From Gammaproteobacteria bacterium (lineage in GTDB: Bacteria > Pseudomonadota > Gammaproteobacteria > Xanthomonadales > Wenzhouxiangellaceae): a stretch of DNA of 64,000 nucleotides. The notes beneath the pieces were generated by a model that saw nothing but the letters and a program-made list of their open reading frames with translations, had not been told where the DNA came from and did not search any database. Every line of letters starts with the position of its first letter. Positions within the stretch are counted from its first letter, which is position 1. The DNA is taken from the NCBI GenBank assembly GCA_021772975.1, contig JAJFKY010000001.1, forward strand, positions 124,001 to 188,000, written 5' to 3'. A program made the position numbers and the translations under genes. Below, piece after piece: positions 52,337 to 61,551 of this stretch.

Positions 52337-54898
52337 TCAATCCGCCGGCAGTGTCGTTGACTGCACTAATGGCGAGTTCAGCAAAGCATTTACATACAAG
52401 CCTTCCGTGCCCCGCCAAAACGCCCGGAAATTCGGATTAAAGGCGAACTTGATCACCACCCCCTGACCCACTTTATCAACGACCATAACCGGTCTCCCGT
52501 CTAATGCTTGATTGGCATATTCACTGGCAAAACCCGCCAGTGGTTTTGAATCAGCCAGGACCAGTGGTGTGCTATAAGCATTTTTGCTGGGTTCGAGTTT
52601 GGTGATGCTGTTGAGAAATACCGCCATATCTTCACGCTGATAGCCTTGTGCCAGCGGGTGGCTTAGATCAAGTTGTGCTGGGAAAATCGCACCGCCCAGA
52701 ATACGATCAGCAGAATCGAACTGATGCTGGCTATACGACTGTCGACCGATATCCTTGTTGGAGGTGTCTTTTTCTTTAGCCAGCTGCTCTATCAGCTTCA
52801 CTATGCGGTCATCTTCGGAAACACCTTTTTTGGCGCTTTTTGGTCGTTCGGAAAATATTGCCTCGGCCCATTCTGCCGAGCGTTTTTGAGTCACCAGAAC
52901 ACCACCACGACTTACCCAGCCTTTAATTAACGGGTACCAGGCTTTTGGCACCGCGTCATGACTTGCATCGGCGATCAGCAGGTGCGTGTAGTCATCCAGA
53001 TTGGGTGGAGCTGGATGATGAACGTCGAGCATCGGCAACGGCAAACCCAGCCGTCGATCCACCAGATGCCAGGTATGCCCCGCCTCCATCGGCACCACCC
53101 CCTGGCCGACAATCATTAATGGCTTAACCGCCTTCAGTGGTTGGATATCAGGCGAGCCCAAATCCACACCATTAAGGTTAAAACCACTGCTGATAAGCTT
53201 AACTGGCACTTGCCAGCGTTGTGACTGTTCGCTGAGCTGCTGCTCAATGGCTGCCCGGTCTTCACCACGCAATACCGGCACCACAAAATCACCGCGTTGA
53301 ATAATGCTGTCCGCGGCAATTTCCCGGTTGGTATTGTTGAGTCGGTATACCCGAATTTCTTCATTTAACAGATGCATCGCCATCGCTGCACCGGCCAGAT
53401 TATGATTACTGAATAGATAAGCACTGGCGTTGGCCTGCGGCGTAAACTCAACCGCTACTGATGAAGGATCTGCAGTGCGTTCCGGTAATGAATTAATTTG
53501 AGCAAACGGCAAATTATAGGCGCGCGGCAAAGTCCATGCGGAAACATCGTAAAATGTGTTATCGGTAAATTCAGTGCGCTGCTCAAACATCGCTTCAATC
53601 AAAGCCGCTTGACGCTGCCGAATCGGCACCACCCAGGCTTGTCCGGCGGAAAAATTCATATCATCCACCCGAATATCTTCTGCCAGTGGATAAACTTCAA
53701 TCTGATGCAAACGCATTAATTCCGCCAGCTCTTTCGCACGAACTGCATCACCACCATCAGCAAACACCCAGGCCCGGCCACGACCATTGCGTGCCCGCTG
53801 CTGTGAGTCGGCATAAAAGCGTTGTTGATAATCCACCAGGCGATCTTTAATGGCGTAGGCACCCTGTAAGGTGGAAATACTGGTGGCGTAGTGATTGCGG
53901 ATGGCATCGGTGAAGGTAAACTCCCCGTTGACGGAATCAACCTTGTGACCCCGGGTGGAGGGCTGTTCATACAAAATACCGATACTGCCGTTGATATCCG
54001 GATAGGTTGAACCCTTGCCGTAATAAAAATCATCAAAGGTTTCGCGACTGTAATAGCGCTGACCTATCGCATCCAGGGCACGGCCATGAAAACGCGCCAA
54101 CTCGGTGGTTAATTCGACGTTTTCATCCGGGGTCAGCGGGTTTTTTCGCTCTGGCACACCGGGTTGGAAAAAATAACCGGCATCCGAACCCTGCTCATGA
54201 AAGTCACCCAGGATATTCGGCAGCCAGCGATGAAATTGCGTCAATCGCGCAACCGATTCCGGCTGCGTTGCCGGCAACCAGTCACGGTTCATATCAAACC
54301 AGTAATGATTAAAGCGTCCTGCAGGCCAGGCCTCCCAATGCGCCCGATGTAGCACATCCCCGGCTGCCTGCTGGCCACGATGCATATTCGCCCAGGTCGC
54401 AAACCGCCCCAAACCATCGGGGTTAAACATCGGATCAATAATCACTACCGCGTTGTCCAGCAAGTCTTTGACCCACTGCGCTTCACCAGCGATCAGATGA
54501 TAAGCCGTTAACATCGCTGCATTGCTGCCACTGGCTTCATTGCCGTGAATGCTATAGCCCAGCCACACCACTAATGGACCTTCACCTTGCAGATGGTCTT
54601 GCCGCAATTGTTCCAGACGCGCCTGGTTTTCGGGACTGGTGATCATCAGTTGCAGCAAAGGACGCTGCTCATGCGTGCGTCCGATCACTTCCAGTGAAGC
54701 CCGATCGGAACCTTCCGCCAGACGTTCAAAATAACGCGTGATCTGCTCCGGCCGGGCATGCCATTCCCCAACTGGCCAACCAAGTTCGGCCTCTGGCATG
54801 GGGGTATTGCTATTGAAGGTTTCGTTATCGGGAAGAATAGAATGAGCGTTAGCAAGCGCTGGAATTAGCAACCATAAAAATAACAAAGTCTTGTGCAT
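52337..54898 (-). CDS. M14-family zinc carboxypeptidase, exported
   Basis: This 853-residue protein has a signal peptide (LLFLWLLIPALANA). The M14 zinc site starts with His118-Glu121 (YSIHGNEASGSN), followed by IDPMFNPDGLGRF with the NPDG contact and the third His in LGDFHEQGSDAGYFFQPG. The remaining 500 residues are beta-rich and include a class I amidotransferase-like region (LLIADASHDAVPKAWYPLIKGWVSRGGVLVTQKRSAEW). The enzyme should release C-terminal residues from peptides in the periplasm. It follows the amidohydrolase and gluzincin-type genes on the same strand, a likely peptide or amide-degrading set. Confidence 0.92.
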   Translation of the reverse strand: MHKTLLFLWLLIPALANAHSILPDNETFNSNTPMPEAELGWPVGEWHARPEQITRYFERLAEGSDRASLEVIGRTHEQRPLLQLMITSPENQARLEQLRQDHLQGEGPLVVWLGYSIHGNEASGSNAAMLTAYHLIAGEAQWVKDLLDNAVVIIDPMFNPDGLGRFATWANMHRGQQAAGDVLHRAHWEAWPAGRFNHYWFDMNRDWLPATQPESVARLTQFHRWLPNILGDFHEQGSDAGYFFQPGVPERKNPLTPDENVELTTELARFHGRALDAIGQRYYSRETFDDFYYGKGSTYPDINGSIGILYEQPSTRGHKVDSVNGEFTFTDAIRNHYATSISTLQGAYAIKDRLVDYQQRFYADSQQRARNGRGRAWVFADGGDAVRAKELAELMRLHQIEVYPLAEDIRVDDMNFSAGQAWVVPIRQRQAALIEAMFEQRTEFTDNTFYDVSAWTLPRAYNLPFAQINSLPERTADPSSVAVEFTPQANASAYLFSNHNLAGAAMAMHLLNEEIRVYRLNNTNREIAADSIIQRGDFVVPVLRGEDRAAIEQQLSEQSQRWQVPVKLISSGFNLNGVDLGSPDIQPLKAVKPLMIVGQGVVPMEAGHTWHLVDRRLGLPLPMLDVHHPAPPNLDDYTHLLIADASHDAVPKAWYPLIKGWVSRGGVLVTQKRSAEWAEAIFSERPKSAKKGVSEDDRIVKLIEQLAKEKDTSNKDIGRQSYSQHQFDSADRILGGAIFPAQLDLSHPLAQGYQREDMAVFLNSITKLEPSKNAYSTPLVLADSKPLAGFASEYANQALDGRPVMVVDKVGQGVVIKFAFNPNFRAFWRGTEGLYVNALLNSPLVQSTTLPAD

Positions 54899-54963
54899 GG
54901 TATTCCTGTATTTCTTGAGTGTTTAAACGCAATAAACCGTGATCAGATAAATGCAATACTCAT

Positions 54964-56388
54964 CTAATTATTAACAGCGCGATACGCGAGCTCTGATTGT
55001 TTGCGCAAAACCCCGGCACGCATGACATGGCTTAGTGTCCGAAAAGCCGCGACATCTTCCCGCGGGTCTTGCCTTAACACCAACAAATCGGCAGCCTTAC
55101 CGGCTTCCAGTGTGCCGAAGCGGTTTTGATCCTGCATGGCTTTGGCGCCATTTTTGGTGGCCATCACAATAATCTGTTCCGGCGTTAATCCAGCACTTTG
55201 CATGGCTTCCATTTCCGCATAAATTGAAGGGCCGTGTAGTGTCATCGGATTACCGGCATCGGTGGCTGTGACGATGGTTGCGCCAGCGGCATGAACCGCC
55301 ATCAGGTTTTCTTCCAGCAAAGCCAGTTCATGGCCAACGCCTTCCAGGCGGCGATAAGCCCATTGATTATCGAGCCTATCGGGCAGGTATTCTCTTAATA
55401 AATTCGGTTGGTTGATATTGTCTATCGTTTGCTGATCAACACAACCATTGGGATCATCGATCGGTGCCGGTGTGTTAAATACTATGCTGGTCAATGCACG
55501 TGTCCAACCGCTGCCAACCACCAGTGTTGGCGCATAGACGGTGTTGTTTTCGATCAACAAATCCAGAAACTCCTGGTCGACCGGCAGATCGGAAACGCTG
55601 TGAACCAGCATATGCGCACCCGCACGCAGTGCGACCTTGGCCTCACGCAATGAGGTGGCATGCACCAATAGCGGCAGGCCAGCCTGCTGCGCGGCAGCAC
55701 CAATCGCCAGCATGCGTTGATCCATACCATCACGTTGATCGGCGGGCGGGGCCAGGAACCAGACTTTGACCGCCTGCGCCCCCATCGCTTTGAGTTTGCT
55801 CACACTGGCCAAAGATTCCTCGACACTGCCCATCGGCAGAAACGAATAAATCTCGTCATTCAATTGCATTTGCTCCCGACCAGCCCAGCTGATTAATGGT
55901 CCGGCGGCTTTGACGTGTGCGGCTTTTGGATTGTTGTCAGCCGCTGCTCGCAGTTGCGTGGTCCAAAACGGTCCGCCAACATCAAATACGGCTGTTATGC
56001 CGGAGCATAAATAACTTTGCTGCCAGCGACCGGGATTGGCTTTGGCATCATTGGCGGTTTTTTGGTAGGGATAAACATCGGGTGCGCTAATGCCATCCGG
56101 TCGACCATCCAGCCAGCCGGTCTGGCCAAAGTGTACATGGGCATCCACCAGGCCTGGTGTGATAAACCGACCCTCGATATCCACGATAACTGAATCAGCC
56201 AGTGGCCGGCATTGCTGCCGGCTGCCTACGCAAGCCAGCTGACCGTTTGCGACAATAATCGCGCCATCTTCTATCGCCGGACCACCTGTGCCATCAATAA
56301 TCGTCGCGCCTTGCAGATAGGTTTGCGCAATCGCGCCATACCCCGTTAACGACAGGCAACAAGCGGCCATCCAACAGCGTATTTTCAT
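54964..56388 (-). CDS. Amidohydrolase-family protein, exported
   Basis: This 474-residue protein has a signal peptide (MAACCLSLTGYGAIAQ). The TIM-barrel metal site has HxH in VDAHVHFGQTG, with further ligands in VHATSLREAKVALRAG, HSVSD and TATDAGNP. The closing domain contains FGTLEAGKAADLLVLRQDP, typical of imidazolonepropionase/prolidase-like members. It may cleave dipeptides or cyclic amides. It lies 65 bp upstream of the carboxypeptidase gene and 9 bp downstream of the gluzincin-like gene on the same strand, so joint expression is likely. The substrate cannot be given. Confidence 0.92.
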   Translation of the reverse strand: MKIRCWMAACCLSLTGYGAIAQTYLQGATIIDGTGGPAIEDGAIIVANGQLACVGSRQQCRPLADSVIVDIEGRFITPGLVDAHVHFGQTGWLDGRPDGISAPDVYPYQKTANDAKANPGRWQQSYLCSGITAVFDVGGPFWTTQLRAAADNNPKAAHVKAAGPLISWAGREQMQLNDEIYSFLPMGSVEESLASVSKLKAMGAQAVKVWFLAPPADQRDGMDQRMLAIGAAAQQAGLPLLVHATSLREAKVALRAGAHMLVHSVSDLPVDQEFLDLLIENNTVYAPTLVVGSGWTRALTSIVFNTPAPIDDPNGCVDQQTIDNINQPNLLREYLPDRLDNQWAYRRLEGVGHELALLEENLMAVHAAGATIVTATDAGNPMTLHGPSIYAEMEAMQSAGLTPEQIIVMATKNGAKAMQDQNRFGTLEAGKAADLLVLRQDPREDVAAFRTLSHVMRAGVLRKQSELAYRAVNN

Positions 56389-56397
56389 AGCTGATTC

Positions 56398-58917
56398 CTA
56401 ATCGCAATGCCAGCAGGTTTCGTACACTGCATAAGTACCCGATGTACTGCCAATGGGGCTGCCGGGTGGTGTTGCTGGACCCGCCACGTCTGGCGTCGCG
56501 GCAACCGCCGGGCGTGCCAGATGAGTATTAATCCGACTCGCCAACCAGGCATTCATGTTATTTCCGGAGCCATCACCCAACTGGCTTTCCAATGTGCGTA
56601 GCTGGGCACTGGCTTGCGCCTTAACCAAGGGTGACACCTCGGCCTGATCCAGCTCCATCAGGGCAAACACATAACGTGCCTGGACGCTTTGGGCAATGGC
56701 CATCTCGCGTTCCGAACTGCTTGAGGCATTGAAAATTGCTGTCTCGATGCTATCAAGCACTTCCTGCAAACCGGGCAAACTGCTGTCGCGGCGATGAAAC
56801 TGCAGCAAACGCTCGGCACGCTGTGGGTTTAATAATGCGGCAAAAGTTAAACCGGCAGCGGTTTCAGCTGCCGCCAGTAAATCAAAGGCTGGGCTGGCAC
56901 GACTGCTCAAGGCTTCATCGCCGACATTAAACCAGTAGCTATCATGCGTGGGCGGCAACAAATCCAGTATGGCTTCGGGCACATCCAGCACTTGTGGATT
57001 AAGCGTGTTTAGTAGCGCATTCAATGCACGACGCTGATCCTCAGCGCTTACCAACTCAACCGGCGCGGAGCCATCTCCACGCAAGCCATAATTAAAGCCC
57101 ATACCGCCCAGGCTTTTGGCGGCGGCATTGACCTGATAGCGGTGATATAAATAAATCGGCGTCAGCACCTCACGTAAATCTGACATGCGGCTGCCCGGGT
57201 CAACCTGATCAACATCAAAGTTCCGTAAGGCAATACTACGTACATCCATCGCATTGTTTAATTCTTCAATCGGGTCATTGCCGTTATCCCACACCGCGGC
57301 CTGTGGGTGTGCACTGCTCACCGAACGCGCGTCATAATCTGCGATATACAACAGACCTTGTTGTCTGGCCTGGCTAACCAGCGCCTCCAGTTCACTGGCT
57401 TCATCGGCATCATCCGGGAACTGGCCATATAGCCATTTCGCGGTGTGAATGTCCCAGTCACCGATACCAATGTCATAGGCTTGTGAGAAATCCAGTTCTC
57501 CTGCGTCATCAACGCGTACCCATGGCGCCGGATAATCCATTACCGAGGCACGGTTATTCACCGAGGCGGCAAAGTTATGCCCGAACCCCAAGGCATGGCC
57601 CATCTCGTGTGCTGCCAGTTGCCGGATGCGCGCCAGAGCCAATTGCACGGGGTCTTCCGCACTGCCGGTATCGGTTTGCGCTACGCCCGCCAGACCCTCA
57701 AAAATCATGCGGTCCTGACGGACGCGCTGTGAACCCAAAATCACATGGCCTTTAATCATCTCGCCGGTGCGTGGATCGATGATGCCGCCACCATAAGACC
57801 AACCACGGGTTTGCCGATGTACCCATTGCACCACGTTGTAACGGATATCCAGTGGATGTGCATCGGCGGGCAGGATCTCAACCCGATAGCCATCAGCAAA
57901 ACCCGCTTGAGCAAATGCCTCGCCCCACCACGATGCACCTTCCTGTAAGGCTGAGCGAATCGGTTCTGGCGCGCCCGAATCGATATAAAATACAATCGGC
58001 TCTTGCACCGGGCTATCCGGATTATTGGCATCTTCACGCTGCAGGCGATGACGCATCACGTAGCCGTCCAGTACCGGTGCCGATAGCGGTGCGGAATAGT
58101 TGTAAAAACCCAGTGCAAACGTGCCCGTGCGCGGATCGGCTTTGCGCACCTGATAGCCGTCATCAGGCAAACGCACAAAGGAGTGATGCTGGACCAATGT
58201 GACCGCATTGGAATTGGCCGCAGTGGCATTCACTTCGGCGCCTGGGTTACTGGAAGTGAAAGTCATAAAGGTATCAATTTCGATGTTATCCGGAAATGCC
58301 AGCACCGAACCTGCATCCGCCATGGATAGCTTATCGGCCTGACTGAACCCGGCATCGTCTTCTTCCAACGCACCTTCCAGGCCCAGTAAATCAGCCGTTA
58401 ATAAACCGCCAAGATCAATCAATAACCGGCTATCCGCATTGGTCGCAACCACCTCGGTTGACCAGATAAATGAATTGGCGAATGATGAACGAATGGCCTC
58501 GCGTTCCAACCGGTTATCGGTATTGGCCCGGTATTTGTGATTTTCGACTTCAGCAATCACCCGATCACCTAACTGTCGGAACCGGATCAATTGCCCCGCA
58601 TTGCCCCAACCACGATCCAACCCCAATGGGTTGGAGCCCAGGCCAGCACTTAAACGCAATGCATGAATAAACCGCAGCGATATGCCATCGGCATCAGGGG
58701 CTGGCAACAGCGCCAGTATTTTGCCTTCTGATTGATCCACGTAAATGTCAAAAAAACCGGGTTTGTGTTGCAAACCATCAATCGCATCGCTGAAAGATTC
58801 GGTTTTACTGCTTTCGCCAGACGAACCACTACCTGAACCACCGCCAGGTGGGTTTGAAGCTTGTTCAGCACAGGCTGAGCACAATAAAACGGTCAGTAGC
58901 AAGATCAGATAACGCAT
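56398..58917 (-). CDS. Zinc-dependent metalloprotease lipoprotein (DUF5117/DUF4953-type)
   Basis: The ATG at 58917 (MRYLILLLTVLLCSACAEQ) is chosen over 58986 because it gives a lipoprotein signal and has AAAGGA upstream; 839 residues. The extended zinc motif is HEMGHALGFGH at His437-His447, with the nearby conserved RASVMDYPAPWV. N-terminal FDIYVDQSEGKILALLPA and the C-terminal helical region fit the DUF5117-peptidase-DUF4953 architecture. It should be anchored in the outer or inner membrane and cleave peptides or proteins in the periplasm. The gene lies 9 bp upstream of the amidohydrolase. Confidence 0.92.
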   Translation of the reverse strand: MRYLILLLTVLLCSACAEQASNPPGGGSGSGSSGESSKTESFSDAIDGLQHKPGFFDIYVDQSEGKILALLPAPDADGISLRFIHALRLSAGLGSNPLGLDRGWGNAGQLIRFRQLGDRVIAEVENHKYRANTDNRLEREAIRSSFANSFIWSTEVVATNADSRLLIDLGGLLTADLLGLEGALEEDDAGFSQADKLSMADAGSVLAFPDNIEIDTFMTFTSSNPGAEVNATAANSNAVTLVQHHSFVRLPDDGYQVRKADPRTGTFALGFYNYSAPLSAPVLDGYVMRHRLQREDANNPDSPVQEPIVFYIDSGAPEPIRSALQEGASWWGEAFAQAGFADGYRVEILPADAHPLDIRYNVVQWVHRQTRGWSYGGGIIDPRTGEMIKGHVILGSQRVRQDRMIFEGLAGVAQTDTGSAEDPVQLALARIRQLAAHEMGHALGFGHNFAASVNNRASVMDYPAPWVRVDDAGELDFSQAYDIGIGDWDIHTAKWLYGQFPDDADEASELEALVSQARQQGLLYIADYDARSVSSAHPQAAVWDNGNDPIEELNNAMDVRSIALRNFDVDQVDPGSRMSDLREVLTPIYLYHRYQVNAAAKSLGGMGFNYGLRGDGSAPVELVSAEDQRRALNALLNTLNPQVLDVPEAILDLLPPTHDSYWFNVGDEALSSRASPAFDLLAAAETAAGLTFAALLNPQRAERLLQFHRRDSSLPGLQEVLDSIETAIFNASSSSEREMAIAQSVQARYVFALMELDQAEVSPLVKAQASAQLRTLESQLGDGSGNNMNAWLASRINTHLARPAVAATPDVAGPATPPGSPIGSTSGTYAVYETCWHCD

Positions 58918-58997
58918 GCAGGGTTTCCTTTCAGATCGACAAGAAATAAAACGGTAGAGACCTATGCCGCTGCAATACAGCGGCATAGGTGAATAAT

Positions 58998-59399
58998 TTA
59001 CCCGACGGTAAATTTGGTATCCAGATCGCGTAGGCTAAACAGTGCCCAGCACGCGGCCAGCATGGGAATGGCGGCGAAAAACAGCAGATTCACACCTTCA
59101 AACGGGTCCAGGAATTTTGCCCAGGTTGATACCGTTGATACAGTGTGAAAGGCCAGCACCAAACCATAGGTAATGGTCTTTTTGATGCCCAGCAGAAAGC
59201 CAATAAGAATCAGCATTTCCAGCGCGCCGATAATTAAAAATATCGTGGCGCTGAATTCACCCAAAAAGTAAAACGACTGATACACGGCAGCGGCATGATC
59301 CGGATTAATAAACTTATCAATCGTCCACATAAACATGACGACAAATACACCCAGACGCAGCAAAAACAGCGCGTTGGCAATACGATTGGAACTTTCCAT
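58998..59399 (-). CDS. DoxX-like integral membrane protein
   Basis: The ATG at 59399 (MESSNRIANALFLLRLGVFVVMFMWTIDKFINPD) has GGGAG 7 bp upstream and gives 133 residues. Four transmembrane helices are visible (LRLGVFVVMFMWTID, ATIFLIIGALEMLILIGFLLGI, TYGLVLAFHTVSTVSTWA, LLFFAAIPMLAACWALFSL), in the DoxX/TQO-small style. Function is unknown; members of the broad family link to quinone or thiol oxidation. It is upstream of the gluzincin-like lipoprotein on the same strand with an 80-bp gap. Confidence 0.8.
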   Translation of the reverse strand: MESSNRIANALFLLRLGVFVVMFMWTIDKFINPDHAAAVYQSFYFLGEFSATIFLIIGALEMLILIGFLLGIKKTITYGLVLAFHTVSTVSTWAKFLDPFEGVNLLFFAAIPMLAACWALFSLRDLDTKFTVG

Positions 59400-59560
59400 A
59401 AATGTCTCCCGATGAGGTGGTTTCCAGACTCTTCCCCGCGCACATGATAGCAAACCTGCCTCGGGCTATCTGTTTGTCCGGAACAGTCAGCCAACCAGCA
59501 ACCTGTAGAACAAATCTCTGGTGTATGATCTGCGGATTGTTCACTAAATAGCTAAAGCCC

Positions 59561-60778
59561 ATGGTCACTATCGGCACACCACTTTCTGCATCAGCAACCC
59601 GGGTCATGTTATTGGGCGCGGGCGAGCTGGGTAAAGAGGTCATTATTGAATTGCAGCGTCTTGGGGTGGAAGTGATCGCCGTGGATCGCTATCCCAACGC
59701 ACCGGGACATCAGGTGGCTCATCGCTGGCACTGCATTGATATGAGTGATGCAAAGCAACTGCGCCAGGTGATTGAAGACGAACAGCCAGACTGGATTGTG
59801 CCTGAAATCGAAGCCATAGCGACTGATGTGCTGGCAGCAATAGAAGCAGAAGGCAATGCGCAGATCATCCCCAATGCCCGCGCCGTGCAATTGACCATGA
59901 ATCGCGAAGGCATCCGTCGCCTGGCAGCCGAACAGTTACAACTGCCTACATCCGCCTATGCATTTGCGGGTTCCGCGGATGAAATTCGTCTGGCCATTGA
60001 TGCTGGCATTGGCTTTCCGTGTCTGGTAAAACCGGTCATGTCTTCATCCGGCAAAGGTCAAAGCATGATCCGCGATGAAGAGGATGTTCAAGCAGCCTGG
60101 GATTATGCACAATCAGGTGGTCGGGTCAGCAAAAACCGGGTGATTGTGGAGGGCTTTGTTGATTTTGATTACGAAATAACGCTGCTGACCGTACGCGCCA
60201 AGAATCCCGCAGGTGAGCTGGAAACCCGTTTTTGTGCACCCATTGGCCATCGTCAGCAGGATGGTGACTATGTGGAATCATGGCAGCCGCAAACAATGAG
60301 CGAACAGGCGCTGCAACGATCCAGAGACATCGCCCGACAGGTTACCGATGCGCTTGGCGGTCGTGGCCTGTTCGGGGTGGAGTTGTTTATCAAAGGTGAT
60401 CAGGTATGGTTTTCCGAAGTCAGCCCGCGCCCACATGATACCGGCCTGGTTACTCTGGCTACTCAACAGCAAAGCGAATTCGCATTGCATGCACGCGCCA
60501 TTCTGGGCCTGCCAGTGGATACAGCTTTGACCTGTCCCGGCGCCAGTGCCGTGATCTACGCTGGTCTCGACGGCAGTGCCATCACTTTCAGTAACATCGA
60601 GCAGGCACTGTCAATGCCAGGCACGGATTTGCGCCTGTTCGGCAAACCTGAAGCTTTTCAAAAACGCCGTATGGGCGTAGCGCTGGCACGGGTCCTGGAG
60701 CAACCCGGAGACAATCTTGAGCAGGCCCGGCAACGTGCCCGTCAGGCTGCCGCCACGGTCCAGACCGGTTTATCGTGA
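59561..60778 (+). CDS. purT: Phosphoribosylglycinamide formyltransferase 2 (PurT)
   Basis: This 405-residue ATP-grasp enzyme makes formyl-GAR from GAR, formate and ATP in purine synthesis. Markers are the N-terminal [42 protein letters not shown] and [17 protein letters not shown]. Central [13 protein letters not shown] binds ATP phosphates, and [21 protein letters not shown] is the metal/ATP region. C-terminal [13 protein letters not shown] is also family-typical. Length matches family norm. It is divergent from the DoxX-like gene and appears to be a single-gene unit. No PurR-type operator was identified with confidence. Confidence 0.97.
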   Translation: MVTIGTPLSASATRVMLLGAGELGKEVIIELQRLGVEVIAVDRYPNAPGHQVAHRWHCIDMSDAKQLRQVIEDEQPDWIVPEIEAIATDVLAAIEAEGNAQIIPNARAVQLTMNREGIRRLAAEQLQLPTSAYAFAGSADEIRLAIDAGIGFPCLVKPVMSSSGKGQSMIRDEEDVQAAWDYAQSGGRVSKNRVIVEGFVDFDYEITLLTVRAKNPAGELETRFCAPIGHRQQDGDYVESWQPQTMSEQALQRSRDIARQVTDALGGRGLFGVELFIKGDQVWFSEVSPRPHDTGLVTLATQQQSEFALHARAILGLPVDTALTCPGASAVIYAGLDGSAITFSNIEQALSMPGTDLRLFGKPEAFQKRRMGVALARVLEQPGDNLEQARQRARQAAATVQTGLS

Positions 60779-60986
60779 GTAAGCCTGTTTCAGTAGCTGC
60801 GAAGGTGTGAGCTATTGAGCGCCCGCCGGCTGTCCCCGGGCATGACTGTCGAGCAGCCAGGCAATAACTTCAAAAACGTAAGGCCGCAAACCGCACAGCC
60901 AGTCACATGCATTGATACGGTCTATTGAAATAATAAGATCAATCTATTTCACATATTGCCCTAACCTGACTACTATCAAGGCATAA

Positions 60987-61039
60987 GGCTTTCAGCGTTG
61001 GGTAGGCAAAAAATAACTGCCTACCCAACGCTGAAAGCC
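60987..61039. repeat. Perfect 22-bp inverted repeat with 9-nt loop
   Basis: Arms GGCTTTCAGCGTTGGGTAGG(CA) and its exact complement lie at 60987-61008 and 61018-61039. Neither strand shows a T-tract after the stem, so it is not a standard terminator. A shorter palindrome CCAGGCACGTCCTGG follows at 61044-61058. The 319-bp gap between purT and the DUF1801 gene holds this pair and no ORF. Confidence 0.75.
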
Positions 61040-61097
61040 GGTACCAGGCACGTCCTGGCACATAAATATAAATAATCTCAGGTTAGAAGTTAGAACA

Positions 61098-61460
61098 GTG
61101 AATAAAGCCAATACAATTGACGATTATCTGAATATGGCCCCGCTTGATCAGCGTCCGGAACTGATCGAAATCCGCCGTCTGATTGAAAAAAACCTCAGCA
61201 AAGCCAGAGGCGGCATCGGCTCTTCGGGGTTTCCGGTGTACACCATCGGTAATCAATGGAAAGCCGGCTTTGCCTATCGCGCGCAGGGACCGATGCTGTA
61301 TATCATGGAACCCAACTTGCTCAATCAATATGAAGCCAAGCTTAAACCGGTGCGTTCGGGAAAAAGCTGCTTACGCTATTGTTCAGCCCGGAATCTACCC
61401 TTGGGTGAGCTGCGCCGGCTGGCAGTCGAGATGCTGCAGACCATTAATACACAAGAATGA
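61098..61460 (+). CDS. DUF1801 domain-containing protein
   Basis: This 120-residue protein matches the DUF1801 fold (YdhG/Fe-S-like frataxin-type alpha/beta): NTIDDYLNMAPLDQRPELIEIRRLIEKNLSKARGGIGSSGFPVYTI, KAGFAYRAQGPMLYIMEPNLLNQYEAKL and SGKSCLRYCSARNLPLGELRRLA. The function is not established. The cysteines in SCLRYCS are not a general family mark. It is a small, single cytoplasmic gene, convergent with the phosphoesterase gene. The 3' end overlaps nothing. Confidence 0.85.
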   Translation: MNKANTIDDYLNMAPLDQRPELIEIRRLIEKNLSKARGGIGSSGFPVYTIGNQWKAGFAYRAQGPMLYIMEPNLLNQYEAKLKPVRSGKSCLRYCSARNLPLGELRRLAVEMLQTINTQE

Positions 61461-61551
61461 ACAAAGTCCGCTGGATCCACCCATGCCGACTGAACACGCC
61501 ACGAGCGGCAACCACGCCGTGCTCGGTTTTACCGCTGCAGCAGAAGCAGAC

